From: Actinoplanes sandaracinus | Lineage (GTDB): Bacteria; Actinomycetota; Actinomycetes; Mycobacteriales; Micromonosporaceae | Direction: 5' to 3' | NCBI RefSeq assembly: GCF_030009775.1 | Contig: NZ_JASCTH010000031.1 | Location: 1 to 64,000 of the forward strand | DNA: 64,000 nucleotides | Part shown: piece after piece, positions 51,141 through 59,535 of the stretch | Layout: the number at the start of each line of letters is the position of its first letter | How positions within the stretch are numbered: position 1 is the stretch's first letter | The notes under the pieces: model-generated | Databases searched by the model: none | What the model was told of the DNA's origin: nothing | The model's input: the letters and a program-made list of their open reading frames with translations, nothing else | Translations under genes and position numbers: made by a program

Positions 51141-51884
51141 TCAGGTGCGGCGGGCCGGGTCGGCGTGGTCGTGCGGGACCACGACGGCGTCGGCGTTGTC
51201 GCCGGCGTGCGGGTACAGCGCGACCACCAGAGCCACGCCGATGAGCAGGCCGACGAGTTGTGCGACGACGAAGCCGGGCACCGAGGCCGGGGCGATGCCG
51301 GCGAAGGTGTCGGTGAAGGCGCGGCCGATGGTGACCGACGGGTTGGCGAAGCTGGTGGACGAGGTGAACCAGTAGGCGGCGCCGATGTACGCGCCGACCG
51401 CGGCCGGTGCGACCGAGGCGCGGCCGGATCTGCCGAGGGCGAAGATCAGCAGGAGCAGGCCGACGACGGCGACGATCTCACCGAGCCACAGGTTGCCGGC
51501 GGCGCGTTCCTTCGTCGACATCGTGACGGGCGCCAGGTCGAACATGAGGTTCGCCAGGATCGATCCGGCGATGGCTCCCAGGGTCTGCGCTACGGCGTAC
51601 CCCCCGAGGTCCTTGATCGTCAGGCCGGTGCCGGAGCGGCGGCCGAGGAACCAGTCGGCCGCCGACACCACCGGGTTGAAGTGGGCGCCGGAGACCGGCC
51701 CGAAGGTGAGGATGAGCGCGCCGAGGGCGAACGCGGTGGCGACCGAGTTCTCCAGCAACTGCAGGCCGACGTCGTTCGGCGAGAGCTCGACCGCCATGAT
51801 GCCGGAGCCGACGACGGCGGTGACCAGCAGCGCGGTGCCGAGGAACTCGGCGAGCAGCCGCCGCCACAGAGTGATCTGGTGCAT
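51141..51884 (-). CDS. Aquaglyceroporin of ars operon (AqpS-like)
   Basis: This 247-residue channel of the MIP family has six helices. Its two half-helix motifs are altered from NPA: HFNPVVS in the first and FANPSVT in the second. In ars operons such channels let arsenite flow out after ArsC has made it, replacing an active pump; Sinorhizobium AqpS is the known example. It lies between the arsRC fusion and arsC. No ArsB or Acr3 pump is present in the window, which supports this role. Confidence 0.87.
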   Translation of the reverse strand: MHQITLWRRLLAEFLGTALLVTAVVGSGIMAVELSPNDVGLQLLENSVATAFALGALILTFGPVSGAHFNPVVSAADWFLGRRSGTGLTIKDLGGYAVAQTLGAIAGSILANLMFDLAPVTMSTKERAAGNLWLGEIVAVVGLLLLIFALGRSGRASVAPAAVGAYIGAAYWFTSSTSFANPSVTIGRAFTDTFAGIAPASVPGFVVAQLVGLLIGVALVVALYPHAGDNADAVVVPHDHADPARRT

Positions 51885-51924
51885 GAGAGTGGTGTGACTC
51901 CGAGTCGTATCGGTGGAGGTGGGT

Positions 51925-52017
51925 TCAGCCGGCGAGGACGGCGAGCTGATCGAGCAGGCGCCGGGCGCGGCGTCGACGGACAGCTCGCGCGGGATCGGGA
52001 TGGATCAGGTCAGCCAT
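51925..52017 (-). CDS. Possible small protein between arsRC and the aquaglyceroporin gene
   Basis: ATG at 52017 overlaps the arsRC stop by 8 bp and opens 30 codons (MADLIHPDPARAVRRRRARR then LLDQLAVLAG). The coupling-type overlap and sensible helical sequence argue for translation. No family is recognised, and a chance frame is possible. Confidence 0.35.
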   Translation of the reverse strand: MADLIHPDPARAVRRRRARRLLDQLAVLAG

Positions 52018-52699
52018 GGTCGGCTCCCGGATCGAGGGCGGGCGCGATCCGGTCGATGCGGCCGGCGAGGTCGGTGTAGGCGGCTTCGAACGCCTCGTCG
52101 GTGTCGACGCGGGCGGGGTCGGGCACGGACCAGTGCAGCCGGGGCCGGATCGGACCGGTGAGGTCTTCGTGGGCGTTGTCGCAGACCGCGATGATCAGGT
52201 CGCCGTCACCGACCACGTCGTCGACGTGGTTGGTGCCGGCCGGGTCCAGGGCGAGGCCGTGGGAGTGGGCGACCCGGACCGCCCGGGGGTGCACGCGCGG
52301 GGCCGGGAGTGTGCCGGCGGAGGCGACCTGGCCGCCGATGCGGTCGCGCCACAGGGCGGCGGCGAGCTGGGAGCGGGCGGAGTTGTGGGTGCAGACGAAC
52401 ACGACCCGCTCCGCGCTGTCCAGCCGTGGTGCGGTGAGCGACGACAGCACGCCCGGCACCAGTCGCAGGTAGGTGCGGCGGCGGTCGCCCTCGGATCGGG
52501 TGCGCACCAGCAGGCCCGCCTCCTGCAGGACCTTGACGTGGTGGGCGACCAGGTTGGTGGGCATGCCGAACTCGGCGGCGATCTCGCCGGGGGAGGCGTC
52601 GCCGAGGGTGAGCGCGTCGACGATGGCGAGGCGGGCGGGGTCGCCGAGGGCGGCGTGCACCCGGGCCCGCGCCGTCAGCGACGAAGTGTCAGCGTTCAT
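52010..52699 (-). CDS. ArsR repressor fused to LMW-phosphatase (ArsC-type) domain
   Basis: The 229-residue protein starts with an ArsR winged helix (HAALGDPARLAIVDALTLGD, SPGEIAAEFGMPTNLVAHHV) and continues with a low-molecular-weight phosphatase/arsenate reductase domain (VVFVCTHNSARSQLAAALW). The C-T-H-N-S-A-R-S loop keeps the catalytic Cys and Arg, so the second half may be active or serve as a sensor of arsenate. Residues resembling the ArsR metal-binding Cys site are not obvious in the helix, so sensing may differ from classic ArsR. A perfect palindrome covers its start codon. Confidence 0.87.
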   Translation of the reverse strand: MNADTSSLTARARVHAALGDPARLAIVDALTLGDASPGEIAAEFGMPTNLVAHHVKVLQEAGLLVRTRSEGDRRRTYLRLVPGVLSSLTAPRLDSAERVVFVCTHNSARSQLAAALWRDRIGGQVASAGTLPAPRVHPRAVRVAHSHGLALDPAGTNHVDDVVGDGDLIIAVCDNAHEDLTGPIRPRLHWSVPDPARVDTDEAFEAAYTDLAGRIDRIAPALDPGADHG

Positions 52700-52710
52700 T
52701 GAGTCAATGA
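52696..52710. promoter_or_regulatory. 15-bp palindrome at the arsRC start, ArsR operator
   Basis: TCATTGAGTCAATGA is a perfect odd palindrome with a G centre. It spans the start codon (52697-52699), so binding would block initiation of the operon. The half-site ATTGA resembles ArsR/SmtB operator halves. Confidence 0.65.
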
Positions 52711-52826
52711 TTACTGAGCTTCCTCGCCGACGCAAGCGGATCGCCGTGGGCCGGGAGAAAGTGGTGTGGGTTCTCGGTGAATCCGAGCCGGGCGGTCTCG
52801 GAACCGCACCACACCCGCCCGATCCG

Positions 52827-53999
52827 CTACGCCGCACCCACACGGCGGGCCTTCTCGGCGAGGCGTACGGGGCGGCAGGGCTCGGCCCACCGCCAGGCCC
52901 ACTGCCGGCAGCACGGGAAGACCTCCCGCGCCGGCGGGCACTCCGGGGCGAGGCCGGCAAGGGCAAGCAGCGCCGCGGCCCACCGCCGGCCGGCCAGCCG
53001 CGCGGCGGCCTCCCGGACCACCGGCGCGTACGTCTGCGGGTCGGCGGCGACCAGCGCCTCGAGCGCGGCGACGGCTCGGGCCCGGACCGGTTCGACCGGG
53101 TCGACGGTGCGTTCGGCGAGGAACCAGGCGTACGCCGGGGACGGCTCGGCGGCCATCGCGGCGACGGCCGCCTCCCGGGCATACCCATCACGGTCCACGG
53201 AGGCCAGCGCGGCCGCCAAGCCGAACTCCGGTCGGGGGCGCCGCCAGGGAAGCCGGTGGCCCCGGCCGGACGCGGCAGCGGTCACGACGTCCACGAACGG
53301 CCGCAGCTCGGCGGCGAGGCCACCGAGACGGCCGTGGTAGCTCAGCCCGTCCAGCAGGCCCGGGCAGCGTCTCAACTCGGCGAGCGCGACCGACCCGACG
53401 ACCCCCGGATCGGCCAGCGCCCGCAGCAACTCGCGCAGGCCGTCGCCCTCGTAACGGCCGGCACGGGCGGCATACTTCCGGATCAGCACCCAAGACGCCC
53501 TCTCCCGGCCGGCCTGCCACCGCTGTTTCCGAGCGCGGAAATGTTCCACGCCGGCCGGAAGGCAGAAAATCCCGAACACCACGCCCGGCAAACCCAGGGA
53601 GAGGTGCTCGAAGAAGCCGAACCCGTGCCCGAAGCCGTCGACGGCCAGCACGACGCCCCCGCCGCCGACGAGGATCCCGCTGCCGAGCAGGATGAGCCCC
53701 CTGGCGACGTCCTCCGGAACCCAGGACGGCCGGAGCCCGGGCCGGTTCAACGCCGACCTGTCCTGCCGCGGACGGCGCTGCCGGCGGGCGCGGGCACCGA
53801 ACCGGTACGCCAGCGACACGACGGCGACGACGGCGACGACGGCCAGGTATCCGGCGATGAATCGCGGCGCCTCGACGGCGATCTCGACGAATCGGACGGC
53901 CATCCGCACGATGCCGACCGCGACCACGACGAGTGCCACTCCTGACACCGTCCGGGTGACGACGCCGGTCACGCTCCACCGCGGCAGTTTCTGGCTCAT
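52827..53999 (-). CDS. Membrane protein with HEAT-like helical repeats, hypothetical
   Basis: No family is recognised for this 390-residue protein. There are four membrane segments: two near the N-terminus (VVTRTVSGVALVVVAVGIV, GYLAVVAVVAVVSLAYRF) and two around 105-150 (ILVGGGGVVLAV, LGLPGVVFGIFCL). A cytoplasmic region with repeated Ala-rich helix pairs follows, with VEPVRARAVAALEALVAADP resembling a HEAT repeat. A Cys pair occurs late (FPCCRQW). It lies inside the arsenic island between the two ars operons, yet shows no arsenic motif. It may be a passenger. Confidence 0.62.
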   Translation of the reverse strand: MSQKLPRWSVTGVVTRTVSGVALVVVAVGIVRMAVRFVEIAVEAPRFIAGYLAVVAVVAVVSLAYRFGARARRQRRPRQDRSALNRPGLRPSWVPEDVARGLILLGSGILVGGGGVVLAVDGFGHGFGFFEHLSLGLPGVVFGIFCLPAGVEHFRARKQRWQAGRERASWVLIRKYAARAGRYEGDGLRELLRALADPGVVGSVALAELRRCPGLLDGLSYHGRLGGLAAELRPFVDVVTAAASGRGHRLPWRRPRPEFGLAAALASVDRDGYAREAAVAAMAAEPSPAYAWFLAERTVDPVEPVRARAVAALEALVAADPQTYAPVVREAAARLAGRRWAAALLALAGLAPECPPAREVFPCCRQWAWRWAEPCRPVRLAEKARRVGAA

Positions 54000-54134
54000 C
54001 CGCGCACCGTACCGATGCCGATGGTGAAGTCGGTGAGCCCGCCCGCCCCGAAACCGGTGCCGGCGGCGTGCCCCACGCCGAGCCCCGGCGGCTACTCGAC
54101 CGAGGCGGCCCGCTCATCCGCGCCGGGGCGTGAC

Positions 54135-54506
54135 CTAGCTCGGCGCGTCCGCGGCGAGCAGGCCCGCCAACTGCCGCAGGATCGTCGCGCGGGCGCGGTA
54201 GTACACCCACGTGCCGCGCCGCTCGGAGTCGACCAGGCCGGCCTCGCGCAGCGTCTTCAGGTGGTGCGAGATCGTCGGCCCGGACAGTTCGAACGCCGGC
54301 GTCAGGTCGCACACGCACGCCTCGCCGCCCGGCGCGGACGCGATCATCGACATGAGCTGCAGCCGCACCGGATCGCCGAGCGCCTTGAACGCCGGCGCCA
54401 GCACGGCGGCGGTCTCCGCGGGGAGGGGTTGCTGAGCCAGGGGCGGGCAGCACGGCGTCGCGGTGTCGAGGTCGATGAGGGTGAGCGCGCCGGACTGTTT
54501 CGTCAT
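54135..54506 (-). CDS. arsR: ArsR-family repressor with CC motif
   Basis: The 123-residue repressor has an N-terminal TPCCPPLAQQPL segment common in actinobacterial ArsR proteins. Its winged helix runs from KALGDPVRLQLMSMIASAPG through EACVCDLTPAF, which holds the Cys-x-Cys metal site, to SGPTISHHLKTLREAGLV, the recognition helix. Arsenite binding to the cysteines should release it from DNA. It is divergent from the CC-rich/ArsO/MFS operon, with a TTGA-N6-TCAA site between. ATG at 54506 is preferred over a longer frame. Confidence 0.9.
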   Translation of the reverse strand: MTKQSGALTLIDLDTATPCCPPLAQQPLPAETAAVLAPAFKALGDPVRLQLMSMIASAPGGEACVCDLTPAFELSGPTISHHLKTLREAGLVDSERRGTWVYYRARATILRQLAGLLAADAPS

Positions 54507-54515
54507 GCGTCTAGG

Positions 54516-54529
54516 TTGACATCTATCAA
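54516..54529. promoter_or_regulatory. ArsR-type operator overlapping a promoter
   Basis: TTGACATCTATCAA contains TTGA and TCAA arms 6 bp apart, and its first six bases form a perfect -35 box (TTGACA) for the rightward operon. Binding of ArsR would compete directly with RNA polymerase. It lies 10 bp from the arsR start. Confidence 0.6.
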
Positions 54530-54586
54530 AACAACGTGCAACTCTCTGTTTCGACAAGCGTCTACTTCAACGGATGTCGAGGCAAC

Positions 54587-54859
54587 ATGAAAGACTCACC
54601 ACGTTCCGCTTCCTCGCTCGCCGCGTCCGCCGCCTGCTGCGGCGACCAGCCGCCGGCCGACCTCACCGGGCCTGACCTCACCGGGCCTGACCTCTCCGCG
54701 CCTGACCTCTCCGCGCCTGACCTCTCCGGGCTCGGCGAGGCAGCCGGGACCGCCGCCCCATGCTGCGGCACCACCGCCGAGGCCCGGCAGGCGGGCTCCT
54801 GCTGCGGTCCGGGCGCGAAGAAGGAGGCGGTCGCCTCCGGACAGGGCTGCTGCGGATGA
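54587..54859 (+). CDS. Small CC-rich protein of the arsenic operon
   Basis: The 90-residue protein has four Cys-Cys-Gly motifs (AACCG, PCCG, SCCG and GCCG at the very end) and a central repeat of PDLSA/PDLTG units. It has no signal peptide or membrane helix. Arsenite binds vicinal cysteines, and the gene is first in an operon controlled by ArsR, ahead of an ArsO-like flavoprotein that itself ends in CC motifs. A role as arsenite carrier or sponge is inferred. I know no named family with this exact layout. Confidence 0.75.
   Translation: MKDSPRSASSLAASAACCGDQPPADLTGPDLTGPDLSAPDLSAPDLSGLGEAAGTAAPCCGTTAEARQAGSCCGPGAKKEAVASGQGCCG
54659..54733 (+). repeat. Five tandem 15-bp repeats inside the CC-rich gene
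   Basis: Five units based on GACCTCACCGGGCCT run without gaps and encode DLTGP, DLTGP, DLSAP, DLSAP and DLSGL. They keep the reading frame, so copy-number changes would alter only the spacer between Cys motifs. Confidence 0.85.
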
Positions 54860-54917
54860 CCAGCCCGGACGTCACCACCTTCTCGCCTCGATCCGTCTCA
54901 CGACAGGAGCTCCCCTC

Positions 54918-56339
54918 ATGACCAGCAACTTCCCGGACCTGCCCGTCGTCGTCATCGGCGCCGGCCCGGTCGGTCTCGCCGCCGCCGCCCAGCTCACCGA
55001 GCGCGGCCTGCCCTTCCTCGTGGTCGAATCCGGCGACGGCCCGGCCGCCGCCGTCCGCGAGTGGGGCCACGTGCGGCTGTTCTCGCCGTGGCGGTTCAAC
55101 ATCGACCCGGCCGCCGCCCGCTTGCTGTCCGACGCCGGCTGGGTCCGGCCCGACGACGACAAGCTGCCGACCGGCGCCCAGCTCGCCGCCGACTACCTGC
55201 AGCCCCTGGCCGACCTGCCGGCGATCAAGCCGAACATCCGCTACGGGGCCCGGGTCGCCGCGGTCACCCGGTTCGGCCTCGACCGGGTGCGCAGCCTGGG
55301 CCGCGACGCCACGCCCTACCTGGTCCGGCTCGCCGCCGGCGAGGACATCCTCGCCCAGGCCGTCATCGACGCCTCCGGCACCTGGGGCACCCCCAGTGTG
55401 CTCGGCGCCTCCGGCATCGCCGCGCACGGCGAGACAGAGGCTGCGGCGTACGTCGACAGCGCTCTGCCGGACGTCCTGGACCGCGACCGGGACCGCTTCG
55501 CCGGAAAGCGCACCCTGGTCGTCGGCGCCGGTCATTCGGCCGCGAACACGCTGCTGGCCCTGGCCGAGCTCGCCAAGCAGGCGCCCGGCACGACGGTGAC
55601 CTGGGCGATCCGCGCGAGCAGCCCGGCGCGCACCTACGGCGGTGGGGGAGCCGACGCGCTGCCGGCCCGCGGCGCTCTCGGTTCCCGGCTGCGCGAACAC
55701 GTGGAGAACGGCACCATCACCCTGTTCACCGGCTTCTCCGTCGAGAGGGTCACGCCGGCCGGCGACGCGGTGCGGGTGTCCGACGGTGAACGGCTGGTCA
55801 CCGTGGACCGGATCGTGTCCGCGACCGGGTTCCGCCCGAACCACGCGATCACCGGTGAGCTGCGCCTCGACCTGGACCCGATCCTCGGCTCCACCCGGGC
55901 GCTGGCTCCGCTGATCGACCCGAACGAGCACTCCTGCGGCACCGTCCCGCCGCACGGCATCGACGAGCTGACCCATCCGGAGCCGGGCTACTTCGCCATC
56001 GGCGTCAAGAGCTACGGCCGGGCGCCGACGTTCCTGCTCGCCACCGGTTACGAGCAGGCCCGCTCGGTGGTCGCGGCGCTGGCCGGCGACTGGGACGCGG
56101 CCCGTGACGTGCGGCTCGACCTGCCCGAGACCGGCGTCTGCAACAGCAACCCGGTCGAGGGCGACGACGCCGTCGCCACCGGTGACGGCTGCTGCGGGGG
56201 CTCCGCGCCGGCCGCCGTCGAGCAGCCGGCCGGGCGCGGGCTGGCCACCGGCATCGCCGGTGGGCTGCTCACCGCCCCGTCGAACCTGATCACCCTCGGC
56301 GACAAGCCCGCCGAGGGACAGCCCGGCTCCTGCTGCTGA
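54918..56339 (+). CDS. ArsO-like FAD/NAD(P)-binding flavoprotein
   Basis: The 473-residue flavoprotein of the flavin-monooxygenase fold has an FAD Rossmann motif VVVIGAGPVGLAAAAQL, then WGHVRLFSPWRFNID, an NADPH site TLVVGAGHSAANTLLALAEL and SATGFRPNHAI. ArsO-type proteins accompany ars operons in actinobacteria; their reaction on arsenicals is not settled. The tail contains GDGCCGG and ends GSCC, so it may bind arsenite like the upstream CC-rich protein. ATG at 54918 lies 58 bp after that gene. It is followed after 4 bp by an MFS gene. Confidence 0.85.
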   Translation: MTSNFPDLPVVVIGAGPVGLAAAAQLTERGLPFLVVESGDGPAAAVREWGHVRLFSPWRFNIDPAAARLLSDAGWVRPDDDKLPTGAQLAADYLQPLADLPAIKPNIRYGARVAAVTRFGLDRVRSLGRDATPYLVRLAAGEDILAQAVIDASGTWGTPSVLGASGIAAHGETEAAAYVDSALPDVLDRDRDRFAGKRTLVVGAGHSAANTLLALAELAKQAPGTTVTWAIRASSPARTYGGGGADALPARGALGSRLREHVENGTITLFTGFSVERVTPAGDAVRVSDGERLVTVDRIVSATGFRPNHAITGELRLDLDPILGSTRALAPLIDPNEHSCGTVPPHGIDELTHPEPGYFAIGVKSYGRAPTFLLATGYEQARSVVAALAGDWDAARDVRLDLPETGVCNSNPVEGDDAVATGDGCCGGSAPAAVEQPAGRGLATGIAGGLLTAPSNLITLGDKPAEGQPGSCC

Positions 56340-56343
56340 CCTC

Positions 56344-57666
56344 GTGAACACCGTCATCCCGCCGGCCGCTGCCGGCCGGCGGGTGTTCCACGGCTGGTGG
56401 CTGGTCGCCACCTTCGCCATCACACAGACCATCGGGTACGGCACCCTCTACTACACCTTCGCCGTGCTGTTGCACCCGATCGCCGCCGACCTGAACGCCT
56501 CGCCGGCGGCCGTGACCGGCGCCCTCACCGTCGCGATCCTGGTCCAGGCGGCCGTATCCGTACCGGTCGGCCGCCGGCTGGACCGGCACGGCGGCCGTGC
56601 CCTGATGACCGCCGGCGCGGCCCTCGGCGCCGGCATGCTCGTCGCCTGGTCGCAGGCGACGGCGGTGTGGCACCTGTACCCGGTCTTCGCCGGGCTCGGC
56701 GTGGCGATGGCGATGGCGCTGTACGAACCGGCCACCGCCGTCCTCGTCTCGTGGTTCGACGCCGCCCGGCGCCCGAAGGCGATCCTCGGCATGATCGTCG
56801 TCGCGGGATTCGCCAGCACCGTCTTCATGCCACTGGCCGGGCTGCTCACCGACCGGCACGGCTGGCGCACCACCTTGCTGATGCTCGCGGCCCTCTACGG
56901 CGCGATCGCCGTACCGCTGCATCTGCTCGTCGTGCGCCGCCCACCGGAGCCGGCCGTCGCCGCCCGGCGCGTCACCGCCGCCCACCGCCGTGACCGGAGG
57001 AGGGCCGCGCTCCGGGACCGCCGGTTCTGGTGGCTCGCCGCCGCGTTCGTCGCCCACAGCGCCGCGATGGGCACCATGACCGTCCACCTCGTCGGTTTCC
57101 TCACCAGCCGGGGCCACCCCGCCACCTTCGCCGCCACCATCGCCGGGCTCCTCGGCATCCTGTCCGTCACCGGCCGGCTCCTGCTCACCGCCGCCGGCCG
57201 GCGGCTGCGCCTGCACCGGATCGTCGCCGCCATCTTCGCCCTGCAGGCCGCCGCCGCGTTCACCCTGCCCGCCGTCGCGAGCAACCGTCTCGGCGCGATC
57301 CTCACCGTCACCGCGTTCGGGCTCGGCTTCGGCATCGCCAGTCTCGCCACCCCACAGTTGCTCGCCGACCGTTACGGCACCACCGCCTACGCCGGCATCG
57401 CCGGCGTCCTCGCGGCTCTCGTCACCCTCGCCAAAGCCGCCGCGCCACTGGCCGCCGCGGCGCTGCTCACCGCACCCGGCGGATACCGGACCGTCCTGCT
57501 CGCCATCGGCAGCGCCAGCCTCCTCGCCGGCGCCGGCATCCTGGCCCGCGCCGACACCGAGCGCCCCGCCGACACGGAGAGCCCCGCCCATGGCACCGCC
57601 GTTCCGGTCACCGCGGCCGGGACGGCGGCGGCAACTGATGTGAACGACCACAACAGAATGACCTGA
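56344..57666 (+). CDS. MFS transporter of the arsenic operon
   Basis: The 440-residue transporter has twelve helices and is of the monocarboxylate/oxalate-formate antiporter-like MFS type. It shows FHGWWLVATFAITQTIGYGT near the start, the loop GRRLDRHGGRALM and GLGVAMAMALYEPATAVLVSWF. GTG at 56344 follows the ArsO-like stop by 4 bp, so the two are cotranslated. By position it should move the product of the flavoprotein or an arsenical out of the cell; similar MFS genes replace ArsB/Acr3 in several ars operons. Direct evidence is absent. Confidence 0.82.
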   Translation: MNTVIPPAAAGRRVFHGWWLVATFAITQTIGYGTLYYTFAVLLHPIAADLNASPAAVTGALTVAILVQAAVSVPVGRRLDRHGGRALMTAGAALGAGMLVAWSQATAVWHLYPVFAGLGVAMAMALYEPATAVLVSWFDAARRPKAILGMIVVAGFASTVFMPLAGLLTDRHGWRTTLLMLAALYGAIAVPLHLLVVRRPPEPAVAARRVTAAHRRDRRRAALRDRRFWWLAAAFVAHSAAMGTMTVHLVGFLTSRGHPATFAATIAGLLGILSVTGRLLLTAAGRRLRLHRIVAAIFALQAAAAFTLPAVASNRLGAILTVTAFGLGFGIASLATPQLLADRYGTTAYAGIAGVLAALVTLAKAAAPLAAAALLTAPGGYRTVLLAIGSASLLAGAGILARADTERPADTESPAHGTAVPVTAAGTAAATDVNDHNRMT

Positions 57667-57676
57667 CCCGGGCGAG

Positions 57677-57689
57677 CCGAAAGTTTCGG
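57677..57689. promoter_or_regulatory. GAAAGTTTC-type palindrome before the xylanase gene
   Basis: CCGAAAGTTTCGG is a perfect 13-bp palindrome. Sites with the core GAAA-N-TTTC are the operators of xylanase genes in actinomycetes. It lies 325 bp before the GH10 start, just behind the MFS stop. Confidence 0.65.
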
Positions 57690-58014
57690 GCCTAGCGGCT
57701 GATGCTGGATCGGGGAGTGGCGGGCGGTGTGGGTCATGCAACTGCACGGATACCGCATCCATCAGAGAACCTGCTGGCAGATCCGTCTTCGTGGCAAGGC
57801 GTGCCGATTCTTTCGCTGCTGATAGTTGCGAAAATCTTCCGGGACTCCTTGTTTCAGTCCTGTTACCGTGCCAGCATGGCGTTGCATTGAAGTCCATCGC
57901 TTTTGACCTGGGCTGTGCGCTCCCCCGGCTTTCCTTCACACACGCGTAGCGGGTGCGACCCGCCATGCGTGTGATGCTCGGCGGCCGGACGCAGAGCCGA
58001 GAAGGGAGACCTTC
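57690..58014. other. Promoter region of the GH10 gene
   Basis: No gene here. A second, degenerate site GAAAATCTTC (57830-57839) pairs at 8 of 10 positions. The segment around 57820-57880 is AT-richer and is the best place for the promoter. CACACGCGTAGCGGGT and ACCCGCCATGCGTGTG (around 57938-57975) form an imperfect hairpin near the start. Confidence 0.45.
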
Positions 58015-59478
58015 GTGGCAACCAGTTCCCCCCTCCCTCCCGCCGGCGCGCCGCGGCGGCGATCGTTGCGAGCCCGAACGCTGCTCGCCGGCGCCGTGGC
58101 CGCCGTCGGGGCGTTCAGCGCCGTGATGGTGATGCCGGACGCGAACGCCGCGGCCAGCACTCTCGGCGCCGCGGCTCAGCAGTCGGGCCGGTACTTCGGC
58201 ACGGCGATCGCCGCGGGCCGGCTCGGTGATGCGACGTACACCTCGATCGCCGGGCGTGAGTTCAACATGGTGACGGCCGAGAACGAGATGAAGCCGGATG
58301 CCCTGCAACCTCAGCGGGGCCGGTTCAACTTCAGTTCCGGTGATCAGATCTACAACTGGGCGACCCAGCGGGGCATGAAGGTCCGTGGCCACACCCTCGC
58401 GTGGCACGCGCAGCAGCCGGACTGGATGCGGAACCTCGGCGGGAGCAGCCTGCGCCAGGCGATGATCGAGCACATCAATGGTGTGATGGCCCACTACCGG
58501 GGCAAACTCGCCGCCTGGGACGTCGTCAACGAGGCCTTCGAGGAGAACGGCAGCCGCCGGCAGTCCAACCTGCAGTCCACCGGCAACGACTGGATCGAGG
58601 TGGCGTTCCGCACCGCGCGCGCCGCCGACCCGTCGGTCAAGCTCTGCTACAACGACTACAACATCGAGAACTGGTCCTACGGCAAGACGCAGGGCGTCTA
58701 CAACCTGATCCGCGACTTCAAGTCGCGGGGCGTGCCGATCGACTGCGTGGGCCTGCAGACCCACTTCACCGGTGGCAGCTCGCTGCCGGGCAACTTCCAG
58801 CAGACACTGTCGAGCTTCGCCGCTCTCGGCGTGGACGTGACCCTGACCGAGGTTGACGTCACCAACTCGTCCACCTCGCAGTACGCCGGCCTGACCCAGG
58901 CCTGCATCAACGTGCCCCGCTGCATCGGCATCACGGTGTGGGGCGTGCGGGACAGCGACTCGTGGCGTGCCAGCGAGAACCCGCTGCTGTTCGACCGCAG
59001 TGGCAACAAGAAGGCGGCCTACACGTCGGTGCTCAACGTCCTCAACGGCGCCGGCCCTGGCCCGTCCTCGCCGGGTCCGAGTGGGAGCCCCTCGACCCCG
59101 GGCGGAGCGAACCGGATCGTCGGCGCCCAGTCCGGCAGGTGTGTCGACGTGCCCGGCGCATCGCAGAACAACGGCACCCGGGTCCAGCTCTACGACTGCA
59201 ACGGCCAGGCCAACCAGGCCTGGACCCGCACCTCCGGCAAGCAGTTGACCGTCTACGGCAGCAAGTGCCTGGACGCGGCCGGTTCCGGCAACGGCTCGGC
59301 CGTGCAGATCTACAGCTGCAACGGGCAGGCCAACCAGCAGTGGAACGTCAACGCCAACGGCACCATCACCGGCGTGCAGTCCGGGCGCTGCCTGGACGTC
59401 TGGGGGACCGGTAACGGCCAGCAGGTCCAGCTCTACGACTGCGGCGGCCAGGCCAACCAGAGATTCAGCCTGAGCTGA
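58015..59478 (+). CDS. Secreted GH10 endo-1,4-beta-xylanase with CBM13
   Basis: The 487-residue enzyme cuts xylan internally. After a signal with Arg-rich start (PRRRSLRARTLLAGAVAAVG) the GH10 barrel spans about 50-345, with acid/base Glu173 in DVVNEAFE and nucleophile Glu279 in TLTEVDVT. HTLAWHAQQPDWM is also typical. A Pro/Ser linker leads to a ricin-type CBM13 with three repeats marked by QLYDCNGQANQAW, QIYSCNGQANQQW and QLYDCGGQANQRF. The overall design equals Streptomyces lividans/olivaceoviridis xylanase. GTG is the start. It begins the arabinoxylan gene group. Confidence 0.94.
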   Translation: MATSSPLPPAGAPRRRSLRARTLLAGAVAAVGAFSAVMVMPDANAAASTLGAAAQQSGRYFGTAIAAGRLGDATYTSIAGREFNMVTAENEMKPDALQPQRGRFNFSSGDQIYNWATQRGMKVRGHTLAWHAQQPDWMRNLGGSSLRQAMIEHINGVMAHYRGKLAAWDVVNEAFEENGSRRQSNLQSTGNDWIEVAFRTARAADPSVKLCYNDYNIENWSYGKTQGVYNLIRDFKSRGVPIDCVGLQTHFTGGSSLPGNFQQTLSSFAALGVDVTLTEVDVTNSSTSQYAGLTQACINVPRCIGITVWGVRDSDSWRASENPLLFDRSGNKKAAYTSVLNVLNGAGPGPSSPGPSGSPSTPGGANRIVGAQSGRCVDVPGASQNNGTRVQLYDCNGQANQAWTRTSGKQLTVYGSKCLDAAGSGNGSAVQIYSCNGQANQQWNVNANGTITGVQSGRCLDVWGTGNGQQVQLYDCGGQANQRFSLS

Positions 59479-59485
59479 CCCCGCC

Positions 59486-59535
59486 GCGGTGGAGGTGGTG
59501 TGGCGGCATCACCCGCGCCACGCCGCTTCCACCGC
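59486..59535. terminator. Terminator behind the GH10 gene
   Basis: Twenty bases starting GCGGTGGAGG pair with twenty ending CTTCCACCGC around a 10-base loop. There are three G-U wobbles and no gaps. It lies 7 bp after the xylanase stop and should separate it from the next gene. Confidence 0.78.
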
